Positions 28,253 to 36,304 of a DNA stretch of 64,000 nt are shown piece after piece (within the stretch, counting starts at the first letter, position 1; each line of letters opens with the position of its first letter). Below the pieces are notes generated by a model. That model was not told the DNA's origin. It saw only the letters and a program-made list of their open reading frames with translations, and searched no databases. The position numbers and the translations under genes were made by a program. Source of the stretch: Flavobacterium sp. AED (GTDB taxonomy: Bacteria > Bacteroidota > Bacteroidia > Flavobacteriales > Flavobacteriaceae); the NCBI RefSeq assembly GCF_000812945.1, contig NZ_JSYM01000001.1, positions 1,736,001-1,800,000 on the forward strand. The letters are read 5' to 3'.

Positions 28253-28636
28253 CTATTTTAAATTTGCTTTTGGATCATAAGAAACAAACATATTGATGTA
28301 TATGTTTCTTGACAAACGTAAAATAAATGGAAATAAGAGAATTAGTGAAGCAATTATAGCAATAAAAGCAACTTTCAAACTGGAGCCGAAAATTACGAAT
28401 GCGATTATAAAGGCTGCAATTCCTACGCCTACATTCAATCCATAACTTACATACATTGCTCCATAAAAGAAGGAAGGTTCAATTTGATATTTTAAACCAC
28501 AATGGCTACAATTTTCATGCATTTTTAAAACTTTATCAATATGTAACGGATTTTTATCCAAATACATACTCTCATTCTGACATTTAGGACAAGTTCCTGT
28601 TAAAATGCTATATAATTTGGATCCTTTTTTTAACAT
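28253..28636 (-). CDS. DUF983 domain membrane protein
   Basis: A 127-residue protein with two Cys-x-x-Cys pairs near the N terminus (GTCPKCQ and NCSHCGLKY), which look like a zinc ribbon, followed by two membrane helices (about 60-110). This is the DUF983 layout; the function is unknown. A longer reading adds 16 residues but overlaps a TAnnTTTG box at 28672-28679, so I prefer the ATG of MLKKGSK. It converges with the FAD oxidoreductase gene, leaving two bases between the stops. Confidence 0.85.
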   Translation of the reverse strand: MLKKGSKLYSILTGTCPKCQNESMYLDKNPLHIDKVLKMHENCSHCGLKYQIEPSFFYGAMYVSYGLNVGVGIAAFIIAFVIFGSSLKVAFIAIIASLILLFPFILRLSRNIYINMFVSYDPKANLK

Positions 28637-28671
28637 TTGCAAAAAATTTAATATTTCCTTTTTTAGAGTTA

Positions 28672-28679
28672 CAAATTTA
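28672..28679 (-). promoter_or_regulatory. -7 box upstream of the DUF983 gene
   Basis: The minus strand reads TAAATTTG, a full TAnnTTTG match, 35 bases upstream of the chosen ATG. No -33 element was found at the ideal spacing. Confidence 0.4.
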
Positions 28680-28709
28680 CACATTCAAAAAGGAATAAAA
28701 TAACAATAC

Positions 28710-30617
28710 ATGCTTAATATACACAATTTATCCGTTTCGTTTGGTGGTACTTATTTATTTGAAGAAGTTACCTTTCGATTGGGTGCTGGGGACCGTGTGG
28801 GTCTTGTTGGGAAAAACGGGGCTGGGAAATCGACCATGCTTAAAATGTTGGCAAAGGATTTTGCTCCTGATTCGGGTGTTATTTCTCAAGAGAAAGATCT
28901 TCGAATGGGATTCTTGCGTCAGGATATCGATTTTGAACAAGGCAGAACGGTTTTAGAAGAAGCCTATGAAGCTTTTACGGAAATTAAAATTGTTGAGAAA
29001 AAGCTTGAAGAAATTAACCATTTGTTGGTTACCCGAACTGATTATGAAAGTGACGAATACAGCCAAATTATAGAAGACTTATCTGATTATACCCACCGTT
29101 TTGAATTGTTGGGTGGATATAATTATGTTGGCGATACGGAGAAGATTCTCCTTGGATTAGGTTTTAAAAGAGATGTATTCGATAATCAAACGGAAACCTT
29201 TTCCGGTGGATGGAGAATGCGTATTGAATTAGCTAAATTATTATTACAGGCAAATGATGTTTTGTTGCTGGATGAGCCTACGAATCACTTGGATATAGAA
29301 AGTATCATTTGGTTAGAAAGTTTCCTTCGCAATTATCCAGGAGTTGTTGTGATTGTTTCACACGATAAGATGTTCTTGGATAATGTGACCAACAGAACTA
29401 TCGAAATTTCTCTTGGGAAAGCGTATGACTTCAATAAACCGTATTCTCAATATTTAGAATTGCGTCATGAAATTCGTGAAAAACAATTGGCAACACAAAA
29501 AAATCAGGCCAAAAAAATTGAAGAAACGGAGAAATTAATCGAAAAATTCCGTGCGAAAGCTTCCAAAGCTTCTATGGCGCAATCGATGATTAAAAAACTC
29601 GACAAAATAGAACGTATCGAAGTTGATGAGGATGACAACTCGGTGATGAACATCACTTTTCCTGTTTCAAAGGAACCCGGTAGAGTTGTTATAGAAGCCG
29701 AAAATGTAACTAAAAGTTATGGTGACAAAACGATTTTGAAAGATATCAACCTGTTGGTGGAACGCGGAAGCAAAATCGCATTCGTTGGACAAAACGGACA
29801 AGGGAAATCAACTTTCATTAAAGCTATTGTTGACGAATTTGAATATAAAGGAAATATTAAGTTAGGCCATAATGTACAATTGGGTTATTTTGCCCAGAAT
29901 CAAGCAGAATATCTTGATGGTGAAATTACCTTGCTGCAAACTATGGAAGACGCTGCAGCAGATACCAACAGAATGAAAGTACGCGATATGCTGGGTTCTT
30001 TCTTGTTTCGTGGTGATGATGTAGAGAAAAAGGTAAAAGTCCTTTCTGGAGGCGAAAGAAACCGTCTGGCGTTATGTAAATTGTTGTTGCAACCTATCAA
30101 TGTTTTATTAATGGATGAGCCTACGAATCACTTGGACATCAAATCCAAGAATGTTTTGAAAGCGGCTCTTCAAAAATTTGGCGGTACTTTATTGCTGGTT
30201 TCTCACGATAGAGATTTCTTGCAGGGAATGTCAAATTTGGTTTATGAATTCAAAGACCAAAAAATAAAAGAATATTTAGGAGATATTAATTATTTCTTGG
30301 AGCAACGCAATATGGAGAATATGCGTGAAGTGGAGAAAAAAGATGCTGAAAAAGCAGCAGCACCTAAAGAAAGTAACAAAGCCTCCTACGAAGATCAAAA
30401 GAAAGGGAAAGCGTTGCAAAATAAATTGAGCAAAGTGGAGAGTCAAATCAAGCAATTGGAAAAAGACATTCAAAACGATGACAAAATGCTAGCTTCTAAT
30501 TATGATAAGCATATTGAAGATGCTAAATTTTTCATGGCTTACAATAAAAAGAAAGCCGAGTTGGACAAATTGCTGTTGGATTGGGAACTCGTTCAGGAAG
30601 AAATAGATAATTTATAA
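28710..30617 (+). CDS. ABC-F family ATP-binding protein
   Basis: A soluble protein of 635 residues with two ABC ATPase domains and no membrane part, the ABC-F design that acts on ribosomes. Walker A motifs are GKNGAGKST (near 36) and GQNGQGKST (near 355). Signature motifs FSGGWRMR and LSGGERNR each precede LLDEPTNHLD or LMDEPTNHLD. The linker between domains is long and charged, and the C terminus (about 560-632) forms a coiled coil as in Uup. Members rescue stalled ribosomes or protect them from antibiotics. Subfamily and substrate cannot be fixed here. Confidence 0.93.
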   Translation: MLNIHNLSVSFGGTYLFEEVTFRLGAGDRVGLVGKNGAGKSTMLKMLAKDFAPDSGVISQEKDLRMGFLRQDIDFEQGRTVLEEAYEAFTEIKIVEKKLEEINHLLVTRTDYESDEYSQIIEDLSDYTHRFELLGGYNYVGDTEKILLGLGFKRDVFDNQTETFSGGWRMRIELAKLLLQANDVLLLDEPTNHLDIESIIWLESFLRNYPGVVVIVSHDKMFLDNVTNRTIEISLGKAYDFNKPYSQYLELRHEIREKQLATQKNQAKKIEETEKLIEKFRAKASKASMAQSMIKKLDKIERIEVDEDDNSVMNITFPVSKEPGRVVIEAENVTKSYGDKTILKDINLLVERGSKIAFVGQNGQGKSTFIKAIVDEFEYKGNIKLGHNVQLGYFAQNQAEYLDGEITLLQTMEDAAADTNRMKVRDMLGSFLFRGDDVEKKVKVLSGGERNRLALCKLLLQPINVLLMDEPTNHLDIKSKNVLKAALQKFGGTLLLVSHDRDFLQGMSNLVYEFKDQKIKEYLGDINYFLEQRNMENMREVEKKDAEKAAAPKESNKASYEDQKKGKALQNKLSKVESQIKQLEKDIQNDDKMLASNYDKHIEDAKFFMAYNKKKAELDKLLLDWELVQEEIDNL

Positions 30618-30620
30618 GAA

Positions 30621-30653
30621 AAAAAAGAGTTCCAATTTGGGACTCTTTTTTTA
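30621..30653. terminator. Bidirectional terminator between the ABC-F and App1-like genes
   Basis: A 13-pair stem (AAAAAAGAGT against ACTCTTTTTT, plus one G-T and two G-C pairs) with a 5-base loop lies just after the ABC-F stop. It runs into the stop of the convergent gene and has a T-run in both directions. Confidence 0.8.
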
Positions 30654-31619
30654 TACAATAATCCCAATCATTTTTGAGTGTGCAATGGCTTCACTGCTAT
30701 TTTTGAAATAACAAACGGATACTTTTAAGGTTTCTAAATTTTTCAAAACAGCTGTTACTTTATCTTTTTTAGAGTCACCAGTTTGTCTAATGTAAACCGC
30801 TTTTACGGTGACCGGGAAAATTTTGCAAATTGCTTCGTATAAAAAAGCATCGTGTTGTGAATCATCACCCAGTAGTACATACTCTAAATTTGGGTAGAAT
30901 TCTAAAATGTGTTTTATTTTGTCAAACTTATGATTGTGATTGCCTCTTCCAGTCAGAAAAAAATCTTTAAGGCTCGTTTTAATATCTTTCAATAGCAAAA
31001 CCGCTTTTGGCAGTTGATGAAGTTCGGTAAACTTTATAATAAAACGGTACAAATTCCATTCGCTGCTGGAAACATAGAAAAAAGCATTGAATTCTTCTTT
31101 ATTTTCTCTTCCTGCCGTACTTAATGCTTGGTAATGTGTGACAACGTCTTTGTAAATTTTTCTTTTATTTATGTTTTTGAATAACAAAACATATAATTTC
31201 TTCAAAGGATTCAAGGTGTGAGAAACTAAAAAAGTGTCGTCAATATCGGATATAATTCCTAAATTTCCTTTGTGTGGGCGAATGTAACTGTCTTTAGTTG
31301 TTAAGCTTTCGTTTTGGTGAACAATACTCACCTCATATTCAATCCAGCCATAACGGGTAAATTGGTCTAATGGCACACAAAATTTAAAATAACCGTCATT
31401 CAAAGTTTTGGTATGGATTTTTATTTTATTATGTTCCAGATAAACGTCAGCATTTGCTTGCGTTTTCATTCTAAACATACCAATCACCGAAGTTGCGTTT
31501 TTGATGTTTTTTTTTTGAAAGTCGTATTCTTTGGCCGTTGTTGGTTTAAAAACATGTCCCATCACAATTAATTCTTGCTCATTAGCATAGCCACGGTATA
31601 ATTTTAAAATAGGCTTCAT
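30651..31619 (-). CDS. App1-like phosphatase (DUF2183)
   Basis: A 322-residue protein whose C-terminal half matches the catalytic domain of yeast App1, a HAD-type phosphatidate phosphatase. The DxDxT motif is seen as DIDDT at 125-129 with Asp125 as nucleophile; later motifs include LLKDIK and LGDDSQHD. The N-terminal half (about 1-110) is beta-rich. A role in lipid phosphate metabolism is likely, and the divergent neighbour encodes a lipid-kinase-like protein, which fits. It has no signal peptide and is probably cytoplasmic. Confidence 0.88.
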   Translation of the reverse strand: MKPILKLYRGYANEQELIVMGHVFKPTTAKEYDFQKKNIKNATSVIGMFRMKTQANADVYLEHNKIKIHTKTLNDGYFKFCVPLDQFTRYGWIEYEVSIVHQNESLTTKDSYIRPHKGNLGIISDIDDTFLVSHTLNPLKKLYVLLFKNINKRKIYKDVVTHYQALSTAGRENKEEFNAFFYVSSSEWNLYRFIIKFTELHQLPKAVLLLKDIKTSLKDFFLTGRGNHNHKFDKIKHILEFYPNLEYVLLGDDSQHDAFLYEAICKIFPVTVKAVYIRQTGDSKKDKVTAVLKNLETLKVSVCYFKNSSEAIAHSKMIGIIV

Positions 31620-31683
31620 TTATTTAGTACTTTTGAGTTGAATTATTCGTTTTATATTTTGTACCAATAAAAGTAGCTAAATT

Positions 31684-32553
31684 TTGAGAAAGAATATCAT
31701 AATGATTGTTAATCCTATTTCTGGAGATATAGATAAATCAGAATTTATTGTAGCGGCAGCACATTTAGCGGCGGCTGAAAATCTGAATTTTGTACTTTAT
31801 AATACTACAGGTGATGATGATATTTTAAAGATAAAATCACTTTATTTAAGTTATAATCCAGAAAGAATTATTGTAGCTGGCGGCGATGGGACGATAAAGA
31901 TGGTTGCTGAGGCGATGGAAAAAAATGATGTAATTATTGGAATTGTACCAGCGGGTTCAGCCAATGGTTTGGCTATGGATTTAAATTTACCGTCAACAGT
32001 CGAGGAAAACTTAAACATTGCTTTTCATAATACGTATATGGAAATTGACATGATTTCTATCAATGGAAAAAAAAGTATTCATCTAAGCGATTTAGGACTT
32101 AATGCTGAAATGATTAAAAACTATGAAAAAAGTACTATTCGCGGTAAATGGGGCTATGTTTTACAAACCGTAAGTACATTGATAGATTTAAACGATCCTT
32201 TTACGGCGACTATTAAAGGCGATTTTGAAACGATAGAATGTACAGCAAGAATGATTGTGATTGCGAATTCTAAAAAGTATGGGACAGGAGTTTCTATCAA
32301 TCCGAATGGTGTTATGGATGATGGAAAGTTTGAATTAGTTATTTTAAAAAACCTGGATTTAGTTGTTTTAGGAAAAATTATCACTGGGAATATGCCGTTA
32401 GATTCTGAGGACGTAGCCATAATTTCTACTGATAGAGCTGAAATTACTACCAATGTGCCTGTTTGTTTTCAAATTGATGGAGAATATTATGGAGAGGAAA
32501 CAAAACTGGATATTGAAATATTACCCAAGCAAATGAAAGTTGCAATTCCTTAA
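31684..32553 (+). CDS. Diacylglycerol/lipid kinase family protein
   Basis: A 289-residue protein of the DagK/YegS/sphingosine-kinase superfamily. The nucleotide loop is GGDGT at 66-70, followed by GIVPAGSANGLAMDL; the C-terminal domain has the usual beta-sandwich strands and ends with FQIDGEYYGEE. It transfers phosphate from ATP to a lipid hydroxyl. The start is TTG (MRKNIIMIVNPISG), which fits family N termini; an ATG at codon 7 would truncate the first strand. A TACTTTTG box lies at 31628-31635. It is divergent from the App1-like phosphatase gene. Confidence 0.87.
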   Translation: MRKNIIMIVNPISGDIDKSEFIVAAAHLAAAENLNFVLYNTTGDDDILKIKSLYLSYNPERIIVAGGDGTIKMVAEAMEKNDVIIGIVPAGSANGLAMDLNLPSTVEENLNIAFHNTYMEIDMISINGKKSIHLSDLGLNAEMIKNYEKSTIRGKWGYVLQTVSTLIDLNDPFTATIKGDFETIECTARMIVIANSKKYGTGVSINPNGVMDDGKFELVILKNLDLVVLGKIITGNMPLDSEDVAIISTDRAEITTNVPVCFQIDGEYYGEETKLDIEILPKQMKVAIP

Positions 32554-32562
32554 TTTCAGAAA

Positions 32563-33711
32563 TTATTTAAATGGATTTCGTTCCTGCCAAATAGTTTCGG
32601 GCTCTAAATATTTAAATATTTTGGGCATATATGAATTAACAATAGAATTGCTGTGCTCAATAAAACCATACATTTTTAAAGGTTTTGCCCCAACAGAACT
32701 TTTGATTTCCAAAGCGGTTCTTGCAAAAACGATTTCTTTAAAACCTTTATTTATTGAATAAGCGACCATGTCATATAGCATATTCAAATACAACATTTTT
32801 TCGCGTTGAATGCCTTCGTCGTATCCTAAAAAATAAGTGTCCATCACTTTACCATTTTTTATTAAAGTATTGAAACCTATTAGTTTTTCATCAATGAAAT
32901 AGCCATAAAAGAGGAATTTATCTTTGAAGATTTCTTTAAAAATTCTAAAATGATTTTTCGGGAGGAAAAAAGTATTGAATGGGGCATTTTTAGCAACATG
33001 GATATACAAATCATAAATGATATCTTCATATGTAATGATTTCTTCAAGATGCATTTTCCTTTTCTCAATTCCAGCTGCTTTTTTTCGGGCTCTTTTGTAC
33101 TGATCTCTATATTTTTTTGAAAGAGAATCAATATAATCTTGTTCTGATTTCCAATTTTCATTGATAGTAAAAACCATATTGGGTTGGGTAGAAAACTGAT
33201 AATCGTTTTTAAATTCCGGAATATTAAAAATTTGAATTTCGTCGATGTTAAAATCTTTAAAGGACGTAATATGAATCTTTTTTCCTTGAGTTTTAAACTT
33301 CTTTTTCAAAGCAATTGAAGCCAATTTTAATGCTTGTAATGCCTTCTTTTTATCAGTAGAATCAGAAAAGCAAAAAGAATTTTGCCCAGTTAGCATATTA
33401 TTGCCAATAAGAAGGACATGAGAACTGAAATTTCGGAAAGCAAAATTCCGTATTGCTGTTTTGATACATTTGTCTCGTTCTCCAAAAGATTCTAATTTAT
33501 TTAAATCTAGGAATTGAGAAACAGCAATTCCAACTAAAGCATTATTTTCAAAAATTCCAATATAATTGCAAATCATATTTTCAGGAGATGATTTTTCTAA
33601 TACTTCCAGATATTTTTTCGATAAAAAAATAGTTGAAACGGCTAAATCATCCCATTGTTTTGGAAGTTGAGCAGTGGAATTATAAATTTTGAAAGAATAA
33701 GATGTATTCAA
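32563..33711 (-). CDS. GNAT-superfamily acyltransferase-like protein
   Basis: A 382-residue cytoplasmic protein. The C-terminal part (about 195-345) resembles the FemAB/BioF2-type GNAT fold, with KYRDQYKRARKKA, then FYGYFIDEKLIGFNTLIKNG and YLNMLYDMVAYSINKG. It probably transfers an acyl or aminoacyl group, but no acceptor can be named. It converges with the lipid kinase gene with only nine bases between the stops, and is divergent from the pterin dehydratase gene. Confidence 0.75.
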   Translation of the reverse strand: MNTSYSFKIYNSTAQLPKQWDDLAVSTIFLSKKYLEVLEKSSPENMICNYIGIFENNALVGIAVSQFLDLNKLESFGERDKCIKTAIRNFAFRNFSSHVLLIGNNMLTGQNSFCFSDSTDKKKALQALKLASIALKKKFKTQGKKIHITSFKDFNIDEIQIFNIPEFKNDYQFSTQPNMVFTINENWKSEQDYIDSLSKKYRDQYKRARKKAAGIEKRKMHLEEIITYEDIIYDLYIHVAKNAPFNTFFLPKNHFRIFKEIFKDKFLFYGYFIDEKLIGFNTLIKNGKVMDTYFLGYDEGIQREKMLYLNMLYDMVAYSINKGFKEIVFARTALEIKSSVGAKPLKMYGFIEHSNSIVNSYMPKIFKYLEPETIWQERNPFK

Positions 33712-33808
33712 GTTGAATTTTAATATTTCATCAAAAATAGTTAATAAAGTTAAAGTATTTCTCTTTGATTCGAAATTAACTAACTTTATATAAATAAAAA
33801 ATAAAATT

Positions 33809-34087
33809 ATGAAAACCTATTCAGAAGAAACAATTCAACCCGAATTAAAAGAGCTAAAAGACTGGCAATTTATTAATAATGGAATTGAGAAAAAGTTTTC
33901 CTTTTTAAACTTCACGCAAGCACTGGGCTTCATCGTTCAAGTAGGGGTGATGGCTGAGAAAAGAAATCATCATCCGGAATTATTCAATGTATATAATAAA
34001 GTGACGATTCGGTTGACTACGCATGATGCAAATGGAGTTACCGATAAAGATGTTGATTTAGCAAAAGCGATTGAGCAGATACAATAA
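33809..34087 (+). CDS. phhB: 4a-hydroxytetrahydrobiopterin dehydratase
   Basis: Pterin-4a-carbinolamine dehydratase regenerates the pterin cofactor after aromatic amino acid hydroxylation. The 92-residue protein has the family length and the active-site run EKRNHHPE (His54, His55, Pro56), followed by [20 protein letters not shown]. No phenylalanine hydroxylase gene is adjacent. A stem-loop with a T-run follows the stop. Confidence 0.94.
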   Translation: MKTYSEETIQPELKELKDWQFINNGIEKKFSFLNFTQALGFIVQVGVMAEKRNHHPELFNVYNKVTIRLTTHDANGVTDKDVDLAKAIEQIQ

Positions 34088-34123
34088 AAAAATCTCATCC
34101 TTTTTTAAGAGACGAGATTTTTA
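34088..34123. terminator. Terminator between the pterin dehydratase and DUF1761 genes
   Basis: AAAAATCTC pairs with GAGATTTTT, and the stem continues with one mismatch and two further pairs. It lies between convergent genes. Confidence 0.7.
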
Positions 34124-34137
34124 TTGTTAATTTATTT

Positions 34138-34620
34138 TTAAACCCAAGCACAAATAATTCCGCCCATAATTGTAAAACATACAATCCAGAAACCTCCTGA
34201 TATTAAAGTGTATTTAAAGCTTCTTTTTTCGAATAAGGCATTTGTGCCAATAATTGGCAATGCTAAAAACAAGCCAGATAAAAATCCGTGAAATGCACCA
34301 TGTTTGAATGTTCTAAATGCAGTTCCATAATCGGACATAAACGCAGCGTAAGAAGGTAAAGCTTTTGTGGCATCACCACCAACCATGCTAAACGCACCCC
34401 ATTGATGAATCGTTAAAAACTGAAGAATTATAGCAATAAGGAAAGCGTAAAAAACTGCAAAACCAAAAATTGCAACCATATTGCTGCCTTTCATGCTTTC
34501 TTCTGTTAATCCGGCTTCTTTCATCCAAATAGTTCCAAAAACTTTTGGGTGATACCATACAAATCCTACTAAAAGGGTAGATAAAGCTGCAACTAAAAGC
34601 GCTAAAAAATTAATTTCCAT
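34138..34620 (-). CDS. DUF1761 domain membrane protein
   Basis: A 160-residue protein with four predicted membrane helices (about 5-23, 50-68, 108-125 and 138-157) and the VGFVWYHPKVFGTIWMKEAG segment typical of DUF1761. The function is unknown. It is a single-gene unit with its own -7 box at 34647. Confidence 0.87.
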   Translation of the reverse strand: MEINFLALLVAALSTLLVGFVWYHPKVFGTIWMKEAGLTEESMKGSNMVAIFGFAVFYAFLIAIILQFLTIHQWGAFSMVGGDATKALPSYAAFMSDYGTAFRTFKHGAFHGFLSGLFLALPIIGTNALFEKRSFKYTLISGGFWIVCFTIMGGIICAWV

Positions 34621-34646
34621 AAAATAGTTTTTAAAGGTTAGTAAAT

Positions 34647-34654
34647 CAAATTTA
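34647..34654 (-). promoter_or_regulatory. -7 box upstream of the DUF1761 gene
   Basis: TAAATTTG on the minus strand matches TAnnTTTG, 26 bases before the ATG. No -33 partner is evident. Confidence 0.4.
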
Positions 34655-34742
34655 GTAAATTATTATTATTTAACAGTAATTTGAATTTATTGTAGGATAT
34701 AACTCTATAAAACACATAAATTGGTGTATTTCGTCGATTTTA

Positions 34743-34774
34743 TTTGCTCGTTGCCCACATTGTGTGTAGATTTA
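34743..34774 (+). promoter_or_regulatory. Promoter of the leucine-rich-repeat gene
   Basis: TTTG, a 20-base spacer and TAGATTTA lie 26 bases before the ATG. The spacing is exact and the last base of the -7 box differs from consensus. Confidence 0.5.
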
Positions 34775-34800
34775 TATGTATAAAATAAAAAAATCAAGTT

Positions 34801-35655
34801 ATGAAAAATATAACTACTCTATTTTTAACCGTTTTGTTTTCTTTTTCTATGTTTGCTAATGTAGTTCCTTCAGATAAAGAAGCGCTTATTAAATTATACA
34901 AAGCAACGAATGGAAGTAAGTGGATCACAAAATGGGATTTATCATTGCCAGTATCAACTTGGTATGGTGTTAAGCTAGAAGGTGAGAAAGTAGTTTCTGT
35001 AAACTTAGCCAATAATAATTTAGTTGGTGAAATACCATCTGATATTGTTAATTTAGTTAGTCTTCAAGAATTAGATTTACATAAAAATCAAATATCTGGT
35101 GCGATTCCTTCTTTCATCGGAAACCTAAAAGATTTGAAAGTATTAAATCTTTCTTTTAATAAATTGTCAGGAACAATTCCTTCCTCTGTATGTGAATTGA
35201 GTAATTTGAAAGATTTAGAACTTTATATGAATGCACTTTCAGGAGAGATGCCTATTGAAATTGGTGCCTTGAAACAATTAGAAGTGTTGTCATTATATAA
35301 CAATGAAATAACAGGACAAATTCCAAGCTCACTTTATGATGTGAAAACAATGAAAATCCTACTTTTAAGCAGTAACAAGCTTAGTGGAGGATTAAGTCGT
35401 GAGGTGGTACGTATGACTTCTCTTGAAAATTTTAGTTTGTTTGATAATAAAATGAATGGTCAAGTGCCTTTAGAACTAGAAAAATTGAATAATCTTAAAG
35501 AAATGAATATTTCTTATAATATGTTTAATGGTTTAGTAACTAAAGATTTGGCGGCACTTGATGCATTAAATATGACTATGATAAATGATAAAGGAGCTAC
35601 TGTTTTGTTAGATGTTACTACTGATAAAAATTCAGCTATAGTTTCTGAAGATTAG
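34801..35655 (+). CDS. Secreted leucine-rich-repeat protein of the plant-like type
   Basis: A 284-residue exported protein. A signal peptide (1-19, cleaved after MFAN) and a cap resembling plant LRR receptor N termini (DKEALIKLYKATNGSKW) precede eight 24-residue repeats (about 65-258) of the form LxxLxLxxNxLxGxIPxxI. Examples are LDLHKNQISGAIPSFIG and LNLSFNKLSGTIPSSV. Such repeats form a curved binding surface for proteins or glycans. It has no type IX sorting tail and no anchor, so it is probably periplasmic or released. Ligand unknown. Confidence 0.87.
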   Translation: MKNITTLFLTVLFSFSMFANVVPSDKEALIKLYKATNGSKWITKWDLSLPVSTWYGVKLEGEKVVSVNLANNNLVGEIPSDIVNLVSLQELDLHKNQISGAIPSFIGNLKDLKVLNLSFNKLSGTIPSSVCELSNLKDLELYMNALSGEMPIEIGALKQLEVLSLYNNEITGQIPSSLYDVKTMKILLLSSNKLSGGLSREVVRMTSLENFSLFDNKMNGQVPLELEKLNNLKEMNISYNMFNGLVTKDLAALDALNMTMINDKGATVLLDVTTDKNSAIVSED

Positions 35656-35741
35656 TATTTGGAATAATATGAGATTAAAAACTCTTTAAGAAAATGGTTT
35701 TAGTTTTTTTTTAAATAAGTTAGTTTAATAAATTTAGTTAG

Positions 35742-35778
35742 AAAAACCTGTGTAGCTTATTGCTTCACAGGTTTTTTT
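35742..35778 (+). terminator. Terminator after the LRR gene (first of two hairpins)
   Basis: AAAAACCTGTG and CACAGGTTTTT form an 11-base-pair stem with a 13-base loop, followed by more Ts. Confidence 0.85.
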
Positions 35779-35808
35779 ATGCAAATCAATTATTTGAAGT
35801 TGTTGCAT

Positions 35809-35841
35809 AAAAAGAGCTTCAGATTTTTCTGAAGCTTTTTT
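35809..35841 (+). terminator. Second hairpin after the LRR gene
   Basis: AGCTTCAGA and TCTGAAGCT, flanked by AAAA and TTTTTT, make a strong stem with a 4-base loop and a T-run. It lies 31 bases after the first terminator. No gene lies between the two hairpins. Confidence 0.8.
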
Positions 35842-36304
35842 AGTAGCGGGTAATCTTGAAAAATCTAATGGATTTCTAGATGATTACACTAAAATAGTTT
35901 CTGTCGGGAACGTATTATATTCTCCGCTCTTAAATTTCTTTTTTTTATTATGTTATTTGATATTATAATCGCTCTGTTAGGATAAATAGATAACCAGTTC
36001 AAACCATTACTCAAGCTGTCGATGAGAAGTTTAGTTCCCTTTGAGCCCATTTTTTGCTCCGGATTGTGTTTTGTGTCTACTTGTTTTATCTTTTTGTGCT
36101 TGACAAAACACTATACAAACCTGTTAGTATAATTAATTTAATGTGAAGCGGTTATTTTTATAGAATTCTTTTATCTAGAAGATGACTCTTATTATCCCAA
36201 AACTCTTTTAAAATAGGTGTTGGTCGAAAAAGTTAGGATTAGAATATTAAATTAGTTTAACATTGTGTTGTTGCAAGTTTGATGAAAAAATAATAATTAT
36301 AATC
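35842..36304. other. Gene-free stretch before the glycan-degradation island
   Basis: About 460 bases without a credible open frame. It is AT-rich; I see no tRNA, repeat unit or insertion-sequence end, and no complete flavobacterial promoter. A word pair, AAAGTTAGG (36229) and TTAGTTTAA (36252), loosely resembles a LytTR-type direct repeat but is too weak to call. It must contain the promoter of the first fucosidase gene. Confidence 0.5.

Noticed and set aside
36099..36134. TTGACA and TATAAT words before the fucosidase
   Set aside because: The spacing is about 24 bases, and Bacteroidetes promoters do not use this E. coli-type pattern.
36229..36260. Possible LytTR direct repeat (AAAGTTAGG and TTAGTTTAA)
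   Set aside because: The second half matches poorly and the spacing is longer than usual; such words occur by chance in AT-rich DNA.
36263..36304. TTG start for the first fucosidase, adding a Cys- and Ile-rich leader
   Set aside because: The ATG at 36305 is followed directly by a normal signal peptide; the extra residues would spoil it.
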